Source of the DNA: Micromonospora andamanensis
GTDB taxonomy: Bacteria; Actinomycetota; Actinomycetes; Mycobacteriales; Micromonosporaceae
DNA length: 41,510 nucleotides
Direction of reading: 5' to 3'
Assembly: GCF_016863495.1 (NCBI RefSeq)
Contig: NZ_BOOZ01000043.1
Coordinates: 1-41,510 of the forward strand
Positions 7,632 to 16,328 of this stretch are shown here, one piece after another. The notes beneath the pieces were generated by a model. That model saw only the letters and a program-made list of their open reading frames with translations. It was not told the DNA's origin and did not search any database. The position numbers and the translations under genes are program-made. Numbering within the stretch: the first letter of the stretch is position 1; each line of letters opens with the position of its first letter.

Positions 7632-9005
7632 TTATTCCCCTCCGTTACCAACTGTGAAATCGACAAGCGCCGGACTGACTTTCGTGAGCAGGTAGTAGCT
7701 CTTGGCAACGCCGAGGAAGGCGTTCATCGACTCGAAGCCACGGTCCAGCGCGGCGATTTCCACGTCGTCCGGGTCGACCTTCCAGTGCCGGGCGAACCAC
7801 CCCGCCACCCGCTCGGGGGCGAGGGTGGCGCTGTCCCGGTTGGCGATCCGGAGTCGAGCTTCGATCTGCGAGGTCGCCCGGGCGATCCGGACGGCGCGGG
7901 TCCAGGCCGTGGTGTCTCGCAGCACCGTGATAGCGCCCGTCTTGTGGGCGATGCCGGGCTTCACGCGGAACGCCCTGGGGACGAAGATGGCGAGGAGTTC
8001 CTCCGTGGATCTCGTCGCACGCTCGGCTTCGGTCGTCCAACGCGCGAGAAACGTGAAGTCGCCCTGGTCCGGCCGATCGGAGTAGTACCCGCGGTGCCGC
8101 CCGTGCTCGACGGCGATCTGCGCTGGGCTCAGCTCGGCGCGGTGGACGGCGCATCCGAGCGCGCACTCCTGCGCGATGAACCGATAGACCAGGTCGCGGT
8201 GGAACTCCGGATAGTCGTGGGCGAACAACTGACAGATGTTGACGAGCGAGACGGCCCTCAGCATCGGCAGGGTGCCGTCGGGTGACTCACCACGCGACGC
8301 CAACTCCAGATTCGCGGTGAACGACGTGCGGTGCAGGGCGGGCCGCGGCGGGTCCACCGGAGGGTCGTCAGCTGCCAACCGCTCCAGCAGCCGTAGGGCG
8401 TCCAGTCTCTTGACGTCCACCGTGTTGGTCTGGCAGTACCGCCCGATCTTCTGTGCCTGACCGGCGGGGAGATCCAATGCTTCGGCCAGCTCGACGAGCG
8501 TTCGATAATGGCGCCGGGCATAGGGCATCGCGGCCAGCGCGTCGGCCAGGTCGTCGGCGTGGACCTGCTCGATGATCCCGTCGCGGACGGCTGCCGCGAT
8601 CGTGGCACGGAGGTTCACCAGCGGTTGCGAGAACGCCGGGTAGCCCGCCTCGGCAGGGCCGTGGAGCAGCGCCACCTCGTCGTCGCCGACGAGGCGGCCG
8701 GAGCGGTAGTCGGCGTAGACCTCGCCGATGCCTTCCATGCCGTACGGGTACATCTCCGCGGCCCGCAATGCACCCATGCTGCTCGCGCCCATGACGCGGA
8801 CACCCTCCGCGAGCGCAGCGAAGATCTCCTTGTGGCGCACTGCGGCGGTGTGGTGGAAATAGCCGTCGACGATCCCCACTACGTCGTCCGCGGTGAGCGG
8901 CACCCGGAACAGGTCACCGGCGGCGATGGGCGGCAGCACCTGAACGGTGCCGTCAAGATGATCACGAACGTCCGGCAGGCTCGGTCCGATGAACAGGTAA
9001 CGCAT
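7632..9005 (-). CDS. TfuA-like protein, thioamidation partner of YcaO
   Basis: 457 aa from the ATG at 9005, chosen because GAGG lies 6 bases before it. A TTG at 9017 would add 4 residues. The N-terminal ~150 residues carry the TfuA core: LFIGPSLPDV, DVVGIVDGYFHHTAAVRHKE, GVRVMGASSMGALRAAE and a GMEGIGEVYADYRSG stretch. In thioamidated RiPPs and methyl-CoM reductase, TfuA acts with YcaO to deliver sulfur to an activated backbone amide. Here it is directly downstream of such a YcaO. A ~300-residue C-terminal part follows, mostly helical, with no motif I can name. The sulfur source is not encoded nearby. Confidence 0.88.
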   Translation of the reverse strand: MRYLFIGPSLPDVRDHLDGTVQVLPPIAAGDLFRVPLTADDVVGIVDGYFHHTAAVRHKEIFAALAEGVRVMGASSMGALRAAEMYPYGMEGIGEVYADYRSGRLVGDDEVALLHGPAEAGYPAFSQPLVNLRATIAAAVRDGIIEQVHADDLADALAAMPYARRHYRTLVELAEALDLPAGQAQKIGRYCQTNTVDVKRLDALRLLERLAADDPPVDPPRPALHRTSFTANLELASRGESPDGTLPMLRAVSLVNICQLFAHDYPEFHRDLVYRFIAQECALGCAVHRAELSPAQIAVEHGRHRGYYSDRPDQGDFTFLARWTTEAERATRSTEELLAIFVPRAFRVKPGIAHKTGAITVLRDTTAWTRAVRIARATSQIEARLRIANRDSATLAPERVAGWFARHWKVDPDDVEIAALDRGFESMNAFLGVAKSYYLLTKVSPALVDFTVGNGGE

Positions 9006-9013
9006 ACAGCACC

Positions 9014-10162
9014 TCAATGAGAGAGAACGTCGTACCTCAGACCAGGACAGACAACGTGCACGACCGGCACTCCCAGGTCGGGGCGCGTGTGATTGACGTA
9101 CATCGGCTCTCGACTCGTGGCCGCCACCACGCGGTCGGCGGTGATCCGCAGGTCCGTGGCGAGGTTCGGTTCCCGGACCGTACCGATCCGGGTGTAGTCG
9201 AGGCCGTCGGTGGGTGTGTCAAACTCTGCGGGTCGCTCCCGGCCAGCCTTGGCGGCCCGGGCATAGTCCAAGGGCTTGATGTCGTCCCGAGCGCCGGCGA
9301 TGACAGTTGCACGCGATTGCGCCGCCTCGGTCAGAGCTCGGCACAAGGCAACATCGCGGTCGAGATGACAGCCGGTGCCGCCGAACGGCAGCAGCAGATT
9401 GTCGCTCCAGATCCGGGCCCGAAACACCGGCAGCCCCACCGGGCTCGGCACGACCGTGACGGACACGGACACGCCGGCTCGGCTCATGGTGTCCAGCAGC
9501 GAGACAGCCGGTCCGGTCACCGTGTCGAGGTCGACAACCTGCAAGGGCTGCGGCTCGGTGTGCCGACGCGCGAGGGCGTCCCGCTCAATCACCTCGTACA
9601 GTCCGTGCAGCAGGGCCTCGGTGAGATTGTTTCCACTTGCCAGGCCGTTCGTGGTGGTGTCGAAACGCGGCACGATCCATCGATCGCCGACGACGCCGTC
9701 CATGTTCAGCAACTCGGTCGGCAGCCAGGTCGACACTCCGGTGCGGATGACTGTCGCGGACGACCACTCCAGCGTGCAGTCCTGGTTGACGGTGCTCTTG
9801 TACCCGAGATTGAGCTCATCGACCTGGTAGCCGATCTCGCCAGCGAGCTGGCGCGGTGAGGCGGTACGGTGTCCGGCCGGCATCTGCTCGGCATGCCAGA
9901 GCTCGATCGACTCCATGGCCGCAGACACCTTCGCCAGGTCGGGAGTCAGTCCCTTGCCCTGGGAGACACACAGGGATCGCGAGTCCGGCCGGATCGCCTG
10001 GTAGACCGGGATCCCGATCTCGTCCAGCCAGGTGACGTCAGCGAGCCGGGTGATGCCGACCTCGGCGAACATGGGCTCGATCCAGCGCAGCGTCTCGTCC
10101 GGCTGGCGGACGCGATGCGTACCGTCGACGCACGCCTTGAGCTCTTCCACAGGTGAGTTCAC
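9014..10162 (-). CDS. YcaO-domain protein of the TfuA-associated (thioamide) type
   Basis: 382 aa, GTG start with GGAGG upstream. YcaO ATP-binding residues are seen: SQGKG (67-71) and AAMESIELWHAE (Glu84, Glu87), NNLTEALLHGLYEVIERDA (about 179-197, with Glu190 and Glu193), and GCHLDRDVALCRALTEAAQS. The C-terminus ends in VHVVCPGLRYDVLSH and lacks the proline-rich tail of azoline-forming YcaOs, which fits the TfuA-dependent class. Known members phosphorylate a backbone amide oxygen so that sulfur can replace it. With the next gene (TfuA, gap of 8 bases) it predicts one or more thioamides in the peptide product. A role in azole formation is less likely because another YcaO in the operon fits that better. 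Confidence 0.9.
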   Translation of the reverse strand: MNSPVEELKACVDGTHRVRQPDETLRWIEPMFAEVGITRLADVTWLDEIGIPVYQAIRPDSRSLCVSQGKGLTPDLAKVSAAMESIELWHAEQMPAGHRTASPRQLAGEIGYQVDELNLGYKSTVNQDCTLEWSSATVIRTGVSTWLPTELLNMDGVVGDRWIVPRFDTTTNGLASGNNLTEALLHGLYEVIERDALARRHTEPQPLQVVDLDTVTGPAVSLLDTMSRAGVSVSVTVVPSPVGLPVFRARIWSDNLLLPFGGTGCHLDRDVALCRALTEAAQSRATVIAGARDDIKPLDYARAAKAGRERPAEFDTPTDGLDYTRIGTVREPNLATDLRITADRVVAATSREPMYVNHTRPDLGVPVVHVVCPGLRYDVLSH

Positions 10163-10205
10163 AGTGACAGTAACCTCCGTTCTGACGGGGTTGAACGAGC
10201 GGGAA

Positions 10206-12032
10206 TCAGATCAGCTCGGGCCCATATCGGCTGAGCCAGTCGTTCATGGTCACGATCCGCTCCAACTCGAGCCGCTCGTGCTGCATACTTGCCTGTCCTA
10301 CCGGGCGGGTGAGGGCTTCGCGTGCCGCTGCCAGGTCGAGCAGCGGGCGTACCGGGGCGTTCCGGTCAGCGACGATGGCGGCGAACCGACGCCGGATCGC
10401 GCGCTCGTACCCGGGATCCTGCGTCGCCGGATACGGGACCTTCACCCGCTGCGCCACCACGTCTGGCAGCAGATCGGCCACTGCGGAGCGCAGCAGGCTC
10501 TTCTCCCGCCCATCATGGGTCTTCAGCGCCCACGGCGCATTGAACACGTAGTCGACGAGTCGGTGGTCGCAGAACGGCACCCGCACCTCCACGCCGACCG
10601 CCATGCTGATCCTGTCCTTGCGATCGAGCATCTCCGGCAGCATGCGGGTCAGGAACATGGACGACACCTCGCGCATCCGACGCTCCGCCGGGCTGTCGGA
10701 CGACAGCCGGGGCACCTCCGCGAGGGCCTCCTCGTACTGCTGTCTGATGGTGGGGAGCACGACCCCCCACATGAAGGTCGGGTCGAGCACAGAACCTCCG
10801 CGCTGCGGCGTCCAGTCGATGAGCCGCGCGAACCACGGGAAGGTGTCGGCCCCAATCGCCTCAGGGGTGTGGAACCACAGGTATCCGCCGAAGAGTTCGT
10901 CGGCGGCCTCACCGGACAACGCGACTGTGGCCCCCTGACGAACCCGGTCGAGCAGCAGGTAGAGCGAGTTGTCGAGGTCGCCCCAGGCAGGCAGGTCGCG
11001 GGCCCGCAGGACGGCGTCGAAGACCTCCTGGGCAGCCAGTTGTTCGGCGCTCAACTCGACAGTGCTGTGCTGCGCGCCGAGGTGTCCGGCCATCAGTGCG
11101 GCGATCGGCGCGTCAGCACTCGTCCGGACCGGATCGGGCACGAACCCGGCCGGCGCGGTGAAGTCCAGCGCGTACGAGCGGACCGGCGTGTCAAGTGTTC
11201 TGGCCGCCAAGGCGGTGATGGCGCTGGAGTCGAGCCCTCCGGACAGCAACGTACACAATGGGACATCGGCGACCACCTGGCGGTCGACGATGTCTTCGAG
11301 CAGGCTGCGGACCGTGCTGACCGTCGTGCCGAGGTCATCGGAATGGTCGTGTGCGTCCAACCCCCAGTACCGGCGCTCGGTGCAGCCTGAACGGGACACC
11401 TTCACGAGGTGGCCCGGCCGTACCTCGCGCAGTCCACGCAGCGGCGCGTATCCGGGGCTGCGCAGGTTCGTCAGAAGCCCGGCGAGGCCCTCCGGGGTGA
11501 CTCGCGCGGAGAACTCCCGGTGGGCCAGGATCGCCTTCGGTTCCGATCCGAACAGGACGCCTCCGGGAAGCGGGGCGTAGTACAACGGCTTGACGCCCAG
11601 TCGATCGCGTACCAGGAGCAGCTCTTCGGTGCGGGCGTCCCAGATGGCGATCGCGTACATGCCGTTGAGCCGGCTGACGAAGTCGACGTCCCACTGCAGG
11701 TAGGCGTGCAGCATCACCTCGGTGTCGCTGCGGGTGTCGAACGTGTGCCCGGCGAGCTCCAGCTCGTGACGCAGCTCCCGGTAGTTGTAGATCTCGCCGT
11801 TGTAGGTTGCCACCGCGACGGTGCGGCCGTTGGACATCGCCGACATCGGCTGCGCCCCACCGTCGGGGTCGATGACGGCGAGCCGGCGATGCCCGAGTGC
11901 CACGTGCGTGTCGGCCCACAGGCCCTCACCGTCCGGGCCGCGGGCGGCAAGGGTGCGGGTCATCGCAAGCAACGTGTCGCGCTCGGCCGTCAGGTCGCTT
12001 CGGTAACTCACCCATCCGGCGATCCCGCACAT
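10206..12032 (-). CDS. Glutamine-dependent asparagine synthetase-like amidotransferase
   Basis: 608 aa, ATG immediately after the stop of the 59-aa gene. The N-terminal glutaminase domain is complete: Cys2 in MCGIAGWV, RGPDGEG, HRRLAVIDPDGG, YNGEIYNYRELR. The synthetase domain has the PP-loop LLSGGLDSSAITAL near residue 260, plus ALSGEAADELFGGY and DRISMAVGVEVRVPFCDHRL. It would use glutamine ammonia to make an amide from a carboxylate through an acyl-adenylate. In thiopeptide clusters (TsrC-type) such enzymes make the C-terminal amide, and this is the likely role here. Lasso cyclases of the same fold usually lack a working glutaminase, so macrolactam formation is less favoured. Making free asparagine is the alternative. 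Confidence 0.9.
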   Translation of the reverse strand: MCGIAGWVSYRSDLTAERDTLLAMTRTLAARGPDGEGLWADTHVALGHRRLAVIDPDGGAQPMSAMSNGRTVAVATYNGEIYNYRELRHELELAGHTFDTRSDTEVMLHAYLQWDVDFVSRLNGMYAIAIWDARTEELLLVRDRLGVKPLYYAPLPGGVLFGSEPKAILAHREFSARVTPEGLAGLLTNLRSPGYAPLRGLREVRPGHLVKVSRSGCTERRYWGLDAHDHSDDLGTTVSTVRSLLEDIVDRQVVADVPLCTLLSGGLDSSAITALAARTLDTPVRSYALDFTAPAGFVPDPVRTSADAPIAALMAGHLGAQHSTVELSAEQLAAQEVFDAVLRARDLPAWGDLDNSLYLLLDRVRQGATVALSGEAADELFGGYLWFHTPEAIGADTFPWFARLIDWTPQRGGSVLDPTFMWGVVLPTIRQQYEEALAEVPRLSSDSPAERRMREVSSMFLTRMLPEMLDRKDRISMAVGVEVRVPFCDHRLVDYVFNAPWALKTHDGREKSLLRSAVADLLPDVVAQRVKVPYPATQDPGYERAIRRRFAAIVADRNAPVRPLLDLAAAREALTRPVGQASMQHERLELERIVTMNDWLSRYGPELI

Positions 12033-12212
12033 CTACCGCGGTCCTCTCGTCGAGCGGTACCACGCGAAGAGCTGATCGAGCTCCCGGACGGCCTTCGCCT
12101 CGAACAGGTCGATCGCCATCGGCGTCACACCGAGAACGTTCGACAGGCCGATCGCCTCTCCTGATGCACGTCTCACGCGGGGCGGGCGATGGTCGGTCAG
12201 GTGCCGTCGCAT
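12033..12212 (-). CDS. 59-aa protein resembling the C-terminal half of a carrier domain
   Basis: ATG at 12212 overlaps the SagB-like stop (TGATG), and its TAG stop directly abuts the amidotransferase ATG, so the gene is firmly inside the operon. After a basic N-terminus (MRRHLTDHRPPRVRRASGE), the segment LGVTPMAIDLFEAKAVREL matches FGVSLNAMTLFEADNVREL of the operon's own carrier protein (19055-19621). That segment corresponds to helices III-IV of a phosphopantetheine carrier. The part that would hold the DSL serine is missing, so it cannot carry an acyl group. It may be a remnant of a duplicated carrier, or a small adaptor that binds carrier partners. Function unknown. Confidence 0.7.
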   Translation of the reverse strand: MRRHLTDHRPPRVRRASGEAIGLSNVLGVTPMAIDLFEAKAVRELDQLFAWYRSTRGPR

Positions 12213-13663
12213 CAGATTCTCACCGGTCCGATCATGAACTCGCCGACGGGCGATTCGACGTACGGCTTGATGCCGGTGGCGGTCGCGAAGGCGATCGCAT
12301 CTCCGGTGCCGAGTGCACATCCGGCGAGACCCATGGCGGTCGTCGCCAGGTACAGGGCGTTGTAGGCGACGCCGACGTTCTTCAGCGTCGCCGCGTAGGC
12401 CATGCCTTCGTACTTCCAACTCAATCGAGCGAACCGGGACGCGAGGACGAGAACCACAGGCGGTTCCGCGGTGGCGGCGGCGCTGTGCTGCGCCGACCCG
12501 AGAATCATGGACAGCGTCTGCGGGTCGGTCGTCACTTCCGTCAAGGTGTGCTGCAACGGGTCGAAATGGAAGAGGCCTCGTCCAACCTGGGTGACCCGCC
12601 CGGCGGCGACGTACACCTCGAGATCGTGTGCAGCCCCCGCGCTGGGCAGCGGTCGCATCGACACTTCGTAGCTGTGTGGATCGGCAGGATCGCGGGCTAC
12701 CAGGTGACGGACTCGGAAGACCCGGTAGAGCAACTCGCCCAGGTCCTCGACATTCAGCGGCTGGTCGGCCCACTCCCGACTGGAGGTGCGCCGCTCCATC
12801 GCCACCGACACGGGCATGTCGGTACGAGCCAGCCGGTGCGGGTCCGGACGCGGTAGCGGGATCCGCTCGCCTGGCCATGGCGGACGCAACGCGGGAAGCG
12901 GCGGGACCACGCTCGCGTGTCGGAAGGTCGCACCCACCGGCAGCGGGCTGAGCCCACGTCGACTGTGATTGTGGAGGAGAACGTCGTGCGGATCTCGTGT
13001 CGCCAGCGCCGGCTCGCGGTCCTCGGGCAACAACCCGTCCTCATCGACCGGGGCGATGATGCCGCCTGCCGCCATCAACCGGAGGCAGGCCCGAAGGACC
13101 GACGCGGCTTTCGGCCAGACGGAGCCGACCACGTCCGTCTCCTCGGCCGGCTCGTGCAGCGCCGTGATGACCGCGCCGAGTTCGGCTGAGTGGATCCGGA
13201 GGCAGGCCGAGGCCACCAGGCTCTCCGCCCACAGTTCACGGTCCATGCGGCGAATGATGGCGAACCGGGAGAGGCGATAGCGCGTCGCCGAGTCATGCAG
13301 CTCGAGGCCGAAGCCGCCCAGGCTGCTGTTCGAGACAAGTTCGCACACGATCTGGCCGGCATCGTGGACCGCGACGGCGAGTGCGCCGCGGGCATACAGT
13401 CGGCCGACCTCCAGAACGAGCCGATCGATGTCGGCCTCGGAATACGGGCCGCGAGCCGCGCGTACCAGGTCCCCGATTGAGATCCAACCTGTGGCGCTGC
13501 CCGTGTCCAGCGCAAGGAGCGCTGCACGCACGCCGACGTCGAGGCGTTTCATCGTCACTGTCGAGCGCTTCAATGCGAAGGTCACCGTGTCGTCCGACCG
13601 CGCCGAGGCGCCCAGCGGGTACTGCGGCCGGATGACGAGGTGGTCCTGCCAACTGTCGGTCAC
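12212..13663 (-). CDS. SagB-type azoline dehydrogenase (FMN nitroreductase family)
   Basis: 483 aa from a GTG at 13663 that overlaps the upstream stop as GTGA. The first ~240 residues are a helical SagB-type N-terminal region. The nitroreductase domain starts around SVAMERRTSSREWADQPL and ends in ALYLATTAMGLAGCALGTGD and GEFMIGPVR. The Lys-Tyr pair that is conserved and catalytic in azoline dehydrogenases is seen in SWKYEGMAYAATLKNVG (Lys417-Tyr418). It would oxidise thiazolines and oxazolines in the peptide to azoles with FMN. It follows the E1-like fusion protein and matches the third member of a C-D-B TOMM enzyme set. Confidence 0.88.
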   Translation of the reverse strand: MTDSWQDHLVIRPQYPLGASARSDDTVTFALKRSTVTMKRLDVGVRAALLALDTGSATGWISIGDLVRAARGPYSEADIDRLVLEVGRLYARGALAVAVHDAGQIVCELVSNSSLGGFGLELHDSATRYRLSRFAIIRRMDRELWAESLVASACLRIHSAELGAVITALHEPAEETDVVGSVWPKAASVLRACLRLMAAGGIIAPVDEDGLLPEDREPALATRDPHDVLLHNHSRRGLSPLPVGATFRHASVVPPLPALRPPWPGERIPLPRPDPHRLARTDMPVSVAMERRTSSREWADQPLNVEDLGELLYRVFRVRHLVARDPADPHSYEVSMRPLPSAGAAHDLEVYVAAGRVTQVGRGLFHFDPLQHTLTEVTTDPQTLSMILGSAQHSAAATAEPPVVLVLASRFARLSWKYEGMAYAATLKNVGVAYNALYLATTAMGLAGCALGTGDAIAFATATGIKPYVESPVGEFMIGPVRI

Positions 13664-15636
13664 CAGAGCACCGCCGAGCCTGCTGCATCGCCGAGCGAGC
13701 CGGGGGCTGCTATCCCCACGGCGGCGAAGCTTCGGTACGCGCTTCGCCACCCCCTGCCGTCTGGTACCAGCGCGGTGGACGGCAGGTCCGCGAAGACCAT
13801 CGCGTCGAACCCGCGCTCGCGGGCCGTACGGTGCAGTTCCTGCGCGGCTCGGGCCTGAGCCATCACGCAGGTGTCAATGCCGGCCCGTCCCTGTTCGGCG
13901 AGCGTGCGACCGATGTCGGTGGTGAAGACGACAAGCGCGTCGAGATCCAGGCCGCGCTCACGTAATGCGTCATCGACCTCGGTACCGGCCAGACGAGCGG
14001 CATCCAATCGGCCGTCAGACCACCGGTAGCACTCGGCATCAATGCCGCCGGTGCCCCGCCAGCGGACGAGCACCTCGCCCCCGTCGCCGGTACCGGTCGC
14101 GAGCATGGCGGCCAGGTCTGCCAGGTCTACCGCGCGACGGGTACGCCGTGCACGTCGGGATGGGCGCGGCACCGGCAGGTCCGGCCGTAACGGCACGTCG
14201 ACGACGGCGGTGACACGGTCCCGGCCGGGGTCGAGCCCGAACGCGTGCATCACATCGCCCGGCAGCGATCGTTCCAGGCGCGACCGAACGCTGAAACCAT
14301 GTCCTGCCAGTGCGCTCCGCAGGGTGCCGAGGGCGTATCCGGTGTCCTGGTGCACGGTCAGGAACGCCCTGCTGCCGAAGATCATCTCGGCTCTGTTGAG
14401 CGTGGCCGCGACGATGACGGTCAACCGACCGTCCGGCAGCGGGAAGCGCTGCGGCAACGTCGCGGTCGGGATCGGCCGCACCATGCCTCGCCGCCGATCC
14501 AGCAGGTACGCGGCGTAGGCACCTGAGTCGTCGCGGTGACACAGGAAGACGTTGAGCAGATCGGCACCAGCCACCGACAGCCATCCGCTCCGAGCCACCG
14601 ACAGTGGTGCGAACACGTCGGTGACGACGCCAAAGGCTCCGGTTCGCTCCGGGATGCGAAGGGTGAGCGACGGCACTGAGTAGACATTGATGGTGCTGTT
14701 CGCACTGGACGCCTGCACAGCCCGCAGCGGCGGAGACCAGTTCTCCTTCACCGGCACGTCGACGGTCTGGAGCGTCTGGTATGCCCCGACCGCGTCCGCC
14801 GGCAACCCGTCTGGGATCCCGCACTGGGTGCAGGTCGGATCCCGGAAGATCGCCTTGAAGGTCTGGTCAGTGCCGCCGCCGCGTACCTCGATTGCGCCGC
14901 CGCTGGTGCGGCAGTACCCCATGCCGGCCAGCCACCGGACCACCTCACCGGCGGCGACGGCGAGACCCACCTCGAACGACGCGGCATCGCTCACGCCTGC
15001 CGATGACTCGATGTCGCCCGCGCGGCACGGACGACAGCAGTGCGAACACCGCCCGCCGGGCACGTTGCACAGCGGCCCCACAAGCATTCCGTTGCTTGTC
15101 GGTGTGACGAACAACGTCGGCACCACGCTGCCCACTCCGTCGTCCGGTGGGGTCGGGCCGCCCCGGACGAGCAGCACTCGACCGCTCACGTCGGGAGGAA
15201 GATCGTCGAGGGTCGTGACACCGCAGTCCTTCAACAATGCGGCCATGGCGCGGCGAAACCCAGCGTCGCCGTGGAGGCAGACCGTGGCTTCCGCCAGGCG
15301 GTGCAGTGCTGTTGCTGCGGCCTGCACGCCGAGTGTGCGTTCGAGGTAGCGGACCATCTGTCGGGAGGCACCGGTGTTCGTGGGGGCCGCGTGCGTCAGC
15401 ACCCCCGTCCGGACCAGCGGCGCGACCCACGCATCGATCGCTTCGACGGGTTGGCCGAGGATCACCGCCGCCTCGTCGAGCGAATGACCGCTGCGGATCA
15501 GGTCGACCACACCCAGGATCTCGGCCTGCCTGGTCGGCCGCTTCAGTCGCAGGGTCGCGGGGCCGCCTACGACGTCGATGCCGGCCGCGTGCGGCCGGAG
15601 CCCAAGTCCTTCCACGTACCGGGGATTCCGTGTCAT
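13660..15636 (-). CDS. TOMM E1-like/leader-binding protein fused to a nitroreductase-like domain
   Basis: 658 aa from an ATG at 15636 that overlaps the preceding stop (ATGA), with GGAG upstream. Residues ~10-85 look like a winged-helix peptide recognition element (GIDVVGGPATLRL, then VDLIRSGHSLDEAAVILGQP). Residues ~95-300 are a reduced ThiF/E1-like domain with a likely zinc tetrad: Cys197, Cys200 (with Cys201 and Cys204 beside them), Cys269 and Cys272 (RDPTCTQCG). Residues ~310-480 resemble a SagB/nitroreductase domain (NRAEMIFGSRAFLTVHQDTG, then SALAGHGFSVRS) but have no Lys-Tyr pair, so it is probably not catalytic. The last ~170 residues are of unknown fold. Likely role: bind the leader and present the core to the YcaO. 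Confidence 0.8.
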   Translation of the reverse strand: MTRNPRYVEGLGLRPHAAGIDVVGGPATLRLKRPTRQAEILGVVDLIRSGHSLDEAAVILGQPVEAIDAWVAPLVRTGVLTHAAPTNTGASRQMVRYLERTLGVQAAATALHRLAEATVCLHGDAGFRRAMAALLKDCGVTTLDDLPPDVSGRVLLVRGGPTPPDDGVGSVVPTLFVTPTSNGMLVGPLCNVPGGRCSHCCRPCRAGDIESSAGVSDAASFEVGLAVAAGEVVRWLAGMGYCRTSGGAIEVRGGGTDQTFKAIFRDPTCTQCGIPDGLPADAVGAYQTLQTVDVPVKENWSPPLRAVQASSANSTINVYSVPSLTLRIPERTGAFGVVTDVFAPLSVARSGWLSVAGADLLNVFLCHRDDSGAYAAYLLDRRRGMVRPIPTATLPQRFPLPDGRLTVIVAATLNRAEMIFGSRAFLTVHQDTGYALGTLRSALAGHGFSVRSRLERSLPGDVMHAFGLDPGRDRVTAVVDVPLRPDLPVPRPSRRARRTRRAVDLADLAAMLATGTGDGGEVLVRWRGTGGIDAECYRWSDGRLDAARLAGTEVDDALRERGLDLDALVVFTTDIGRTLAEQGRAGIDTCVMAQARAAQELHRTARERGFDAMVFADLPSTALVPDGRGWRSAYRSFAAVGIAAPGSLGDAAGSAVLW

Positions 15637-16307
15637 CGCGACGCTCCGGCCGACCAGGTGAGCAGCGACGGACCAGGCGGGGCCGGGGTGGCGCAGTGCG
15701 GGCATCCGTTGACCGGAACAACGGGCAGGGTACGGACGGTGAGCAGTGCGGTGTCGACCATGGTGACCTCGTTCCGAGGTACCACTGGATCGGTCGCCAG
15801 GCGCTCCAGGCCGCTGATCACAAGCGCCACCACAATGGCGAGGACATAGGGCGGGAAGCCGTCGACGCTGACGGCGGGTAACGCCCCGACCGGAGGCTCA
15901 TGTGATGGCGTCGCGGTGCCGTGCTGGCGGGCCCGCATACGGAAGCAGTGGCCACACGCCGACGTACCGGGGATGTCCCATGGCCCGATCCGGATGTCCG
16001 GGTGCTTCTGCGCAACCTCGAGCAACGGCCTCCCGCTGCGGTGCCAGCGTGCCCGGAAACCCGAGGGAGCCGGGTCGTCATGATCCGCCACGAGGATGCC
16101 GACCGATGGGCCAGTGGGCGCCGAATCCGCGCCGTGGTCGACGTCCGGGCCGGCGGCAGCAGCAGGCGCCACGGACACGGCATACCCGCTTCTGCCCAGC
16201 GCGGGTACGAGCCTCATGGCCAACGCGTCGGCGAAGGCCCCGCTCACGGCAAGGTACGCCGAGGTGGACGTGTCCACCGCCCTCCGGTGCGTCATCACAG
16301 GTGTCAC
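15633..16307 (-). CDS. Short zinc-binding ThiF/E1-like TOMM protein
   Basis: 224 aa from a GTG at 16307; an ATG at 16295 would remove 4 residues. Segments SAYLAVSGAFADALAMRL and VGILVADHDDPAPS resemble the E1-like core of TOMM cyclodehydratase partner proteins. There are two CxxC pairs, Cys118/Cys121 in SACGHCFRMRAR and Cys202/Cys205 in NGCPHCATPAP, the expected structural zinc site. A hydrophobic helix LAIVVALVISGLERLA lies between them. It lacks a leader-binding winged helix, which sits in the next gene instead, so the usual single E1-like partner appears split or duplicated. It follows the azoline-type YcaO by 21 bases. Confidence 0.75.
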   Translation of the reverse strand: MTPVMTHRRAVDTSTSAYLAVSGAFADALAMRLVPALGRSGYAVSVAPAAAAGPDVDHGADSAPTGPSVGILVADHDDPAPSGFRARWHRSGRPLLEVAQKHPDIRIGPWDIPGTSACGHCFRMRARQHGTATPSHEPPVGALPAVSVDGFPPYVLAIVVALVISGLERLATDPVVPRNEVTMVDTALLTVRTLPVVPVNGCPHCATPAPPGPSLLTWSAGASR

Positions 16308-16328
16308 TCGCTCTCGCGGTCGATCGGG

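Noticed and set aside
10206..12032. Lasso peptide cyclase (AsnB-like).
   Set aside because: No RRE/B1-B2 protease pair or lasso precursor pattern is seen, and the glutaminase domain with Cys2 is complete.
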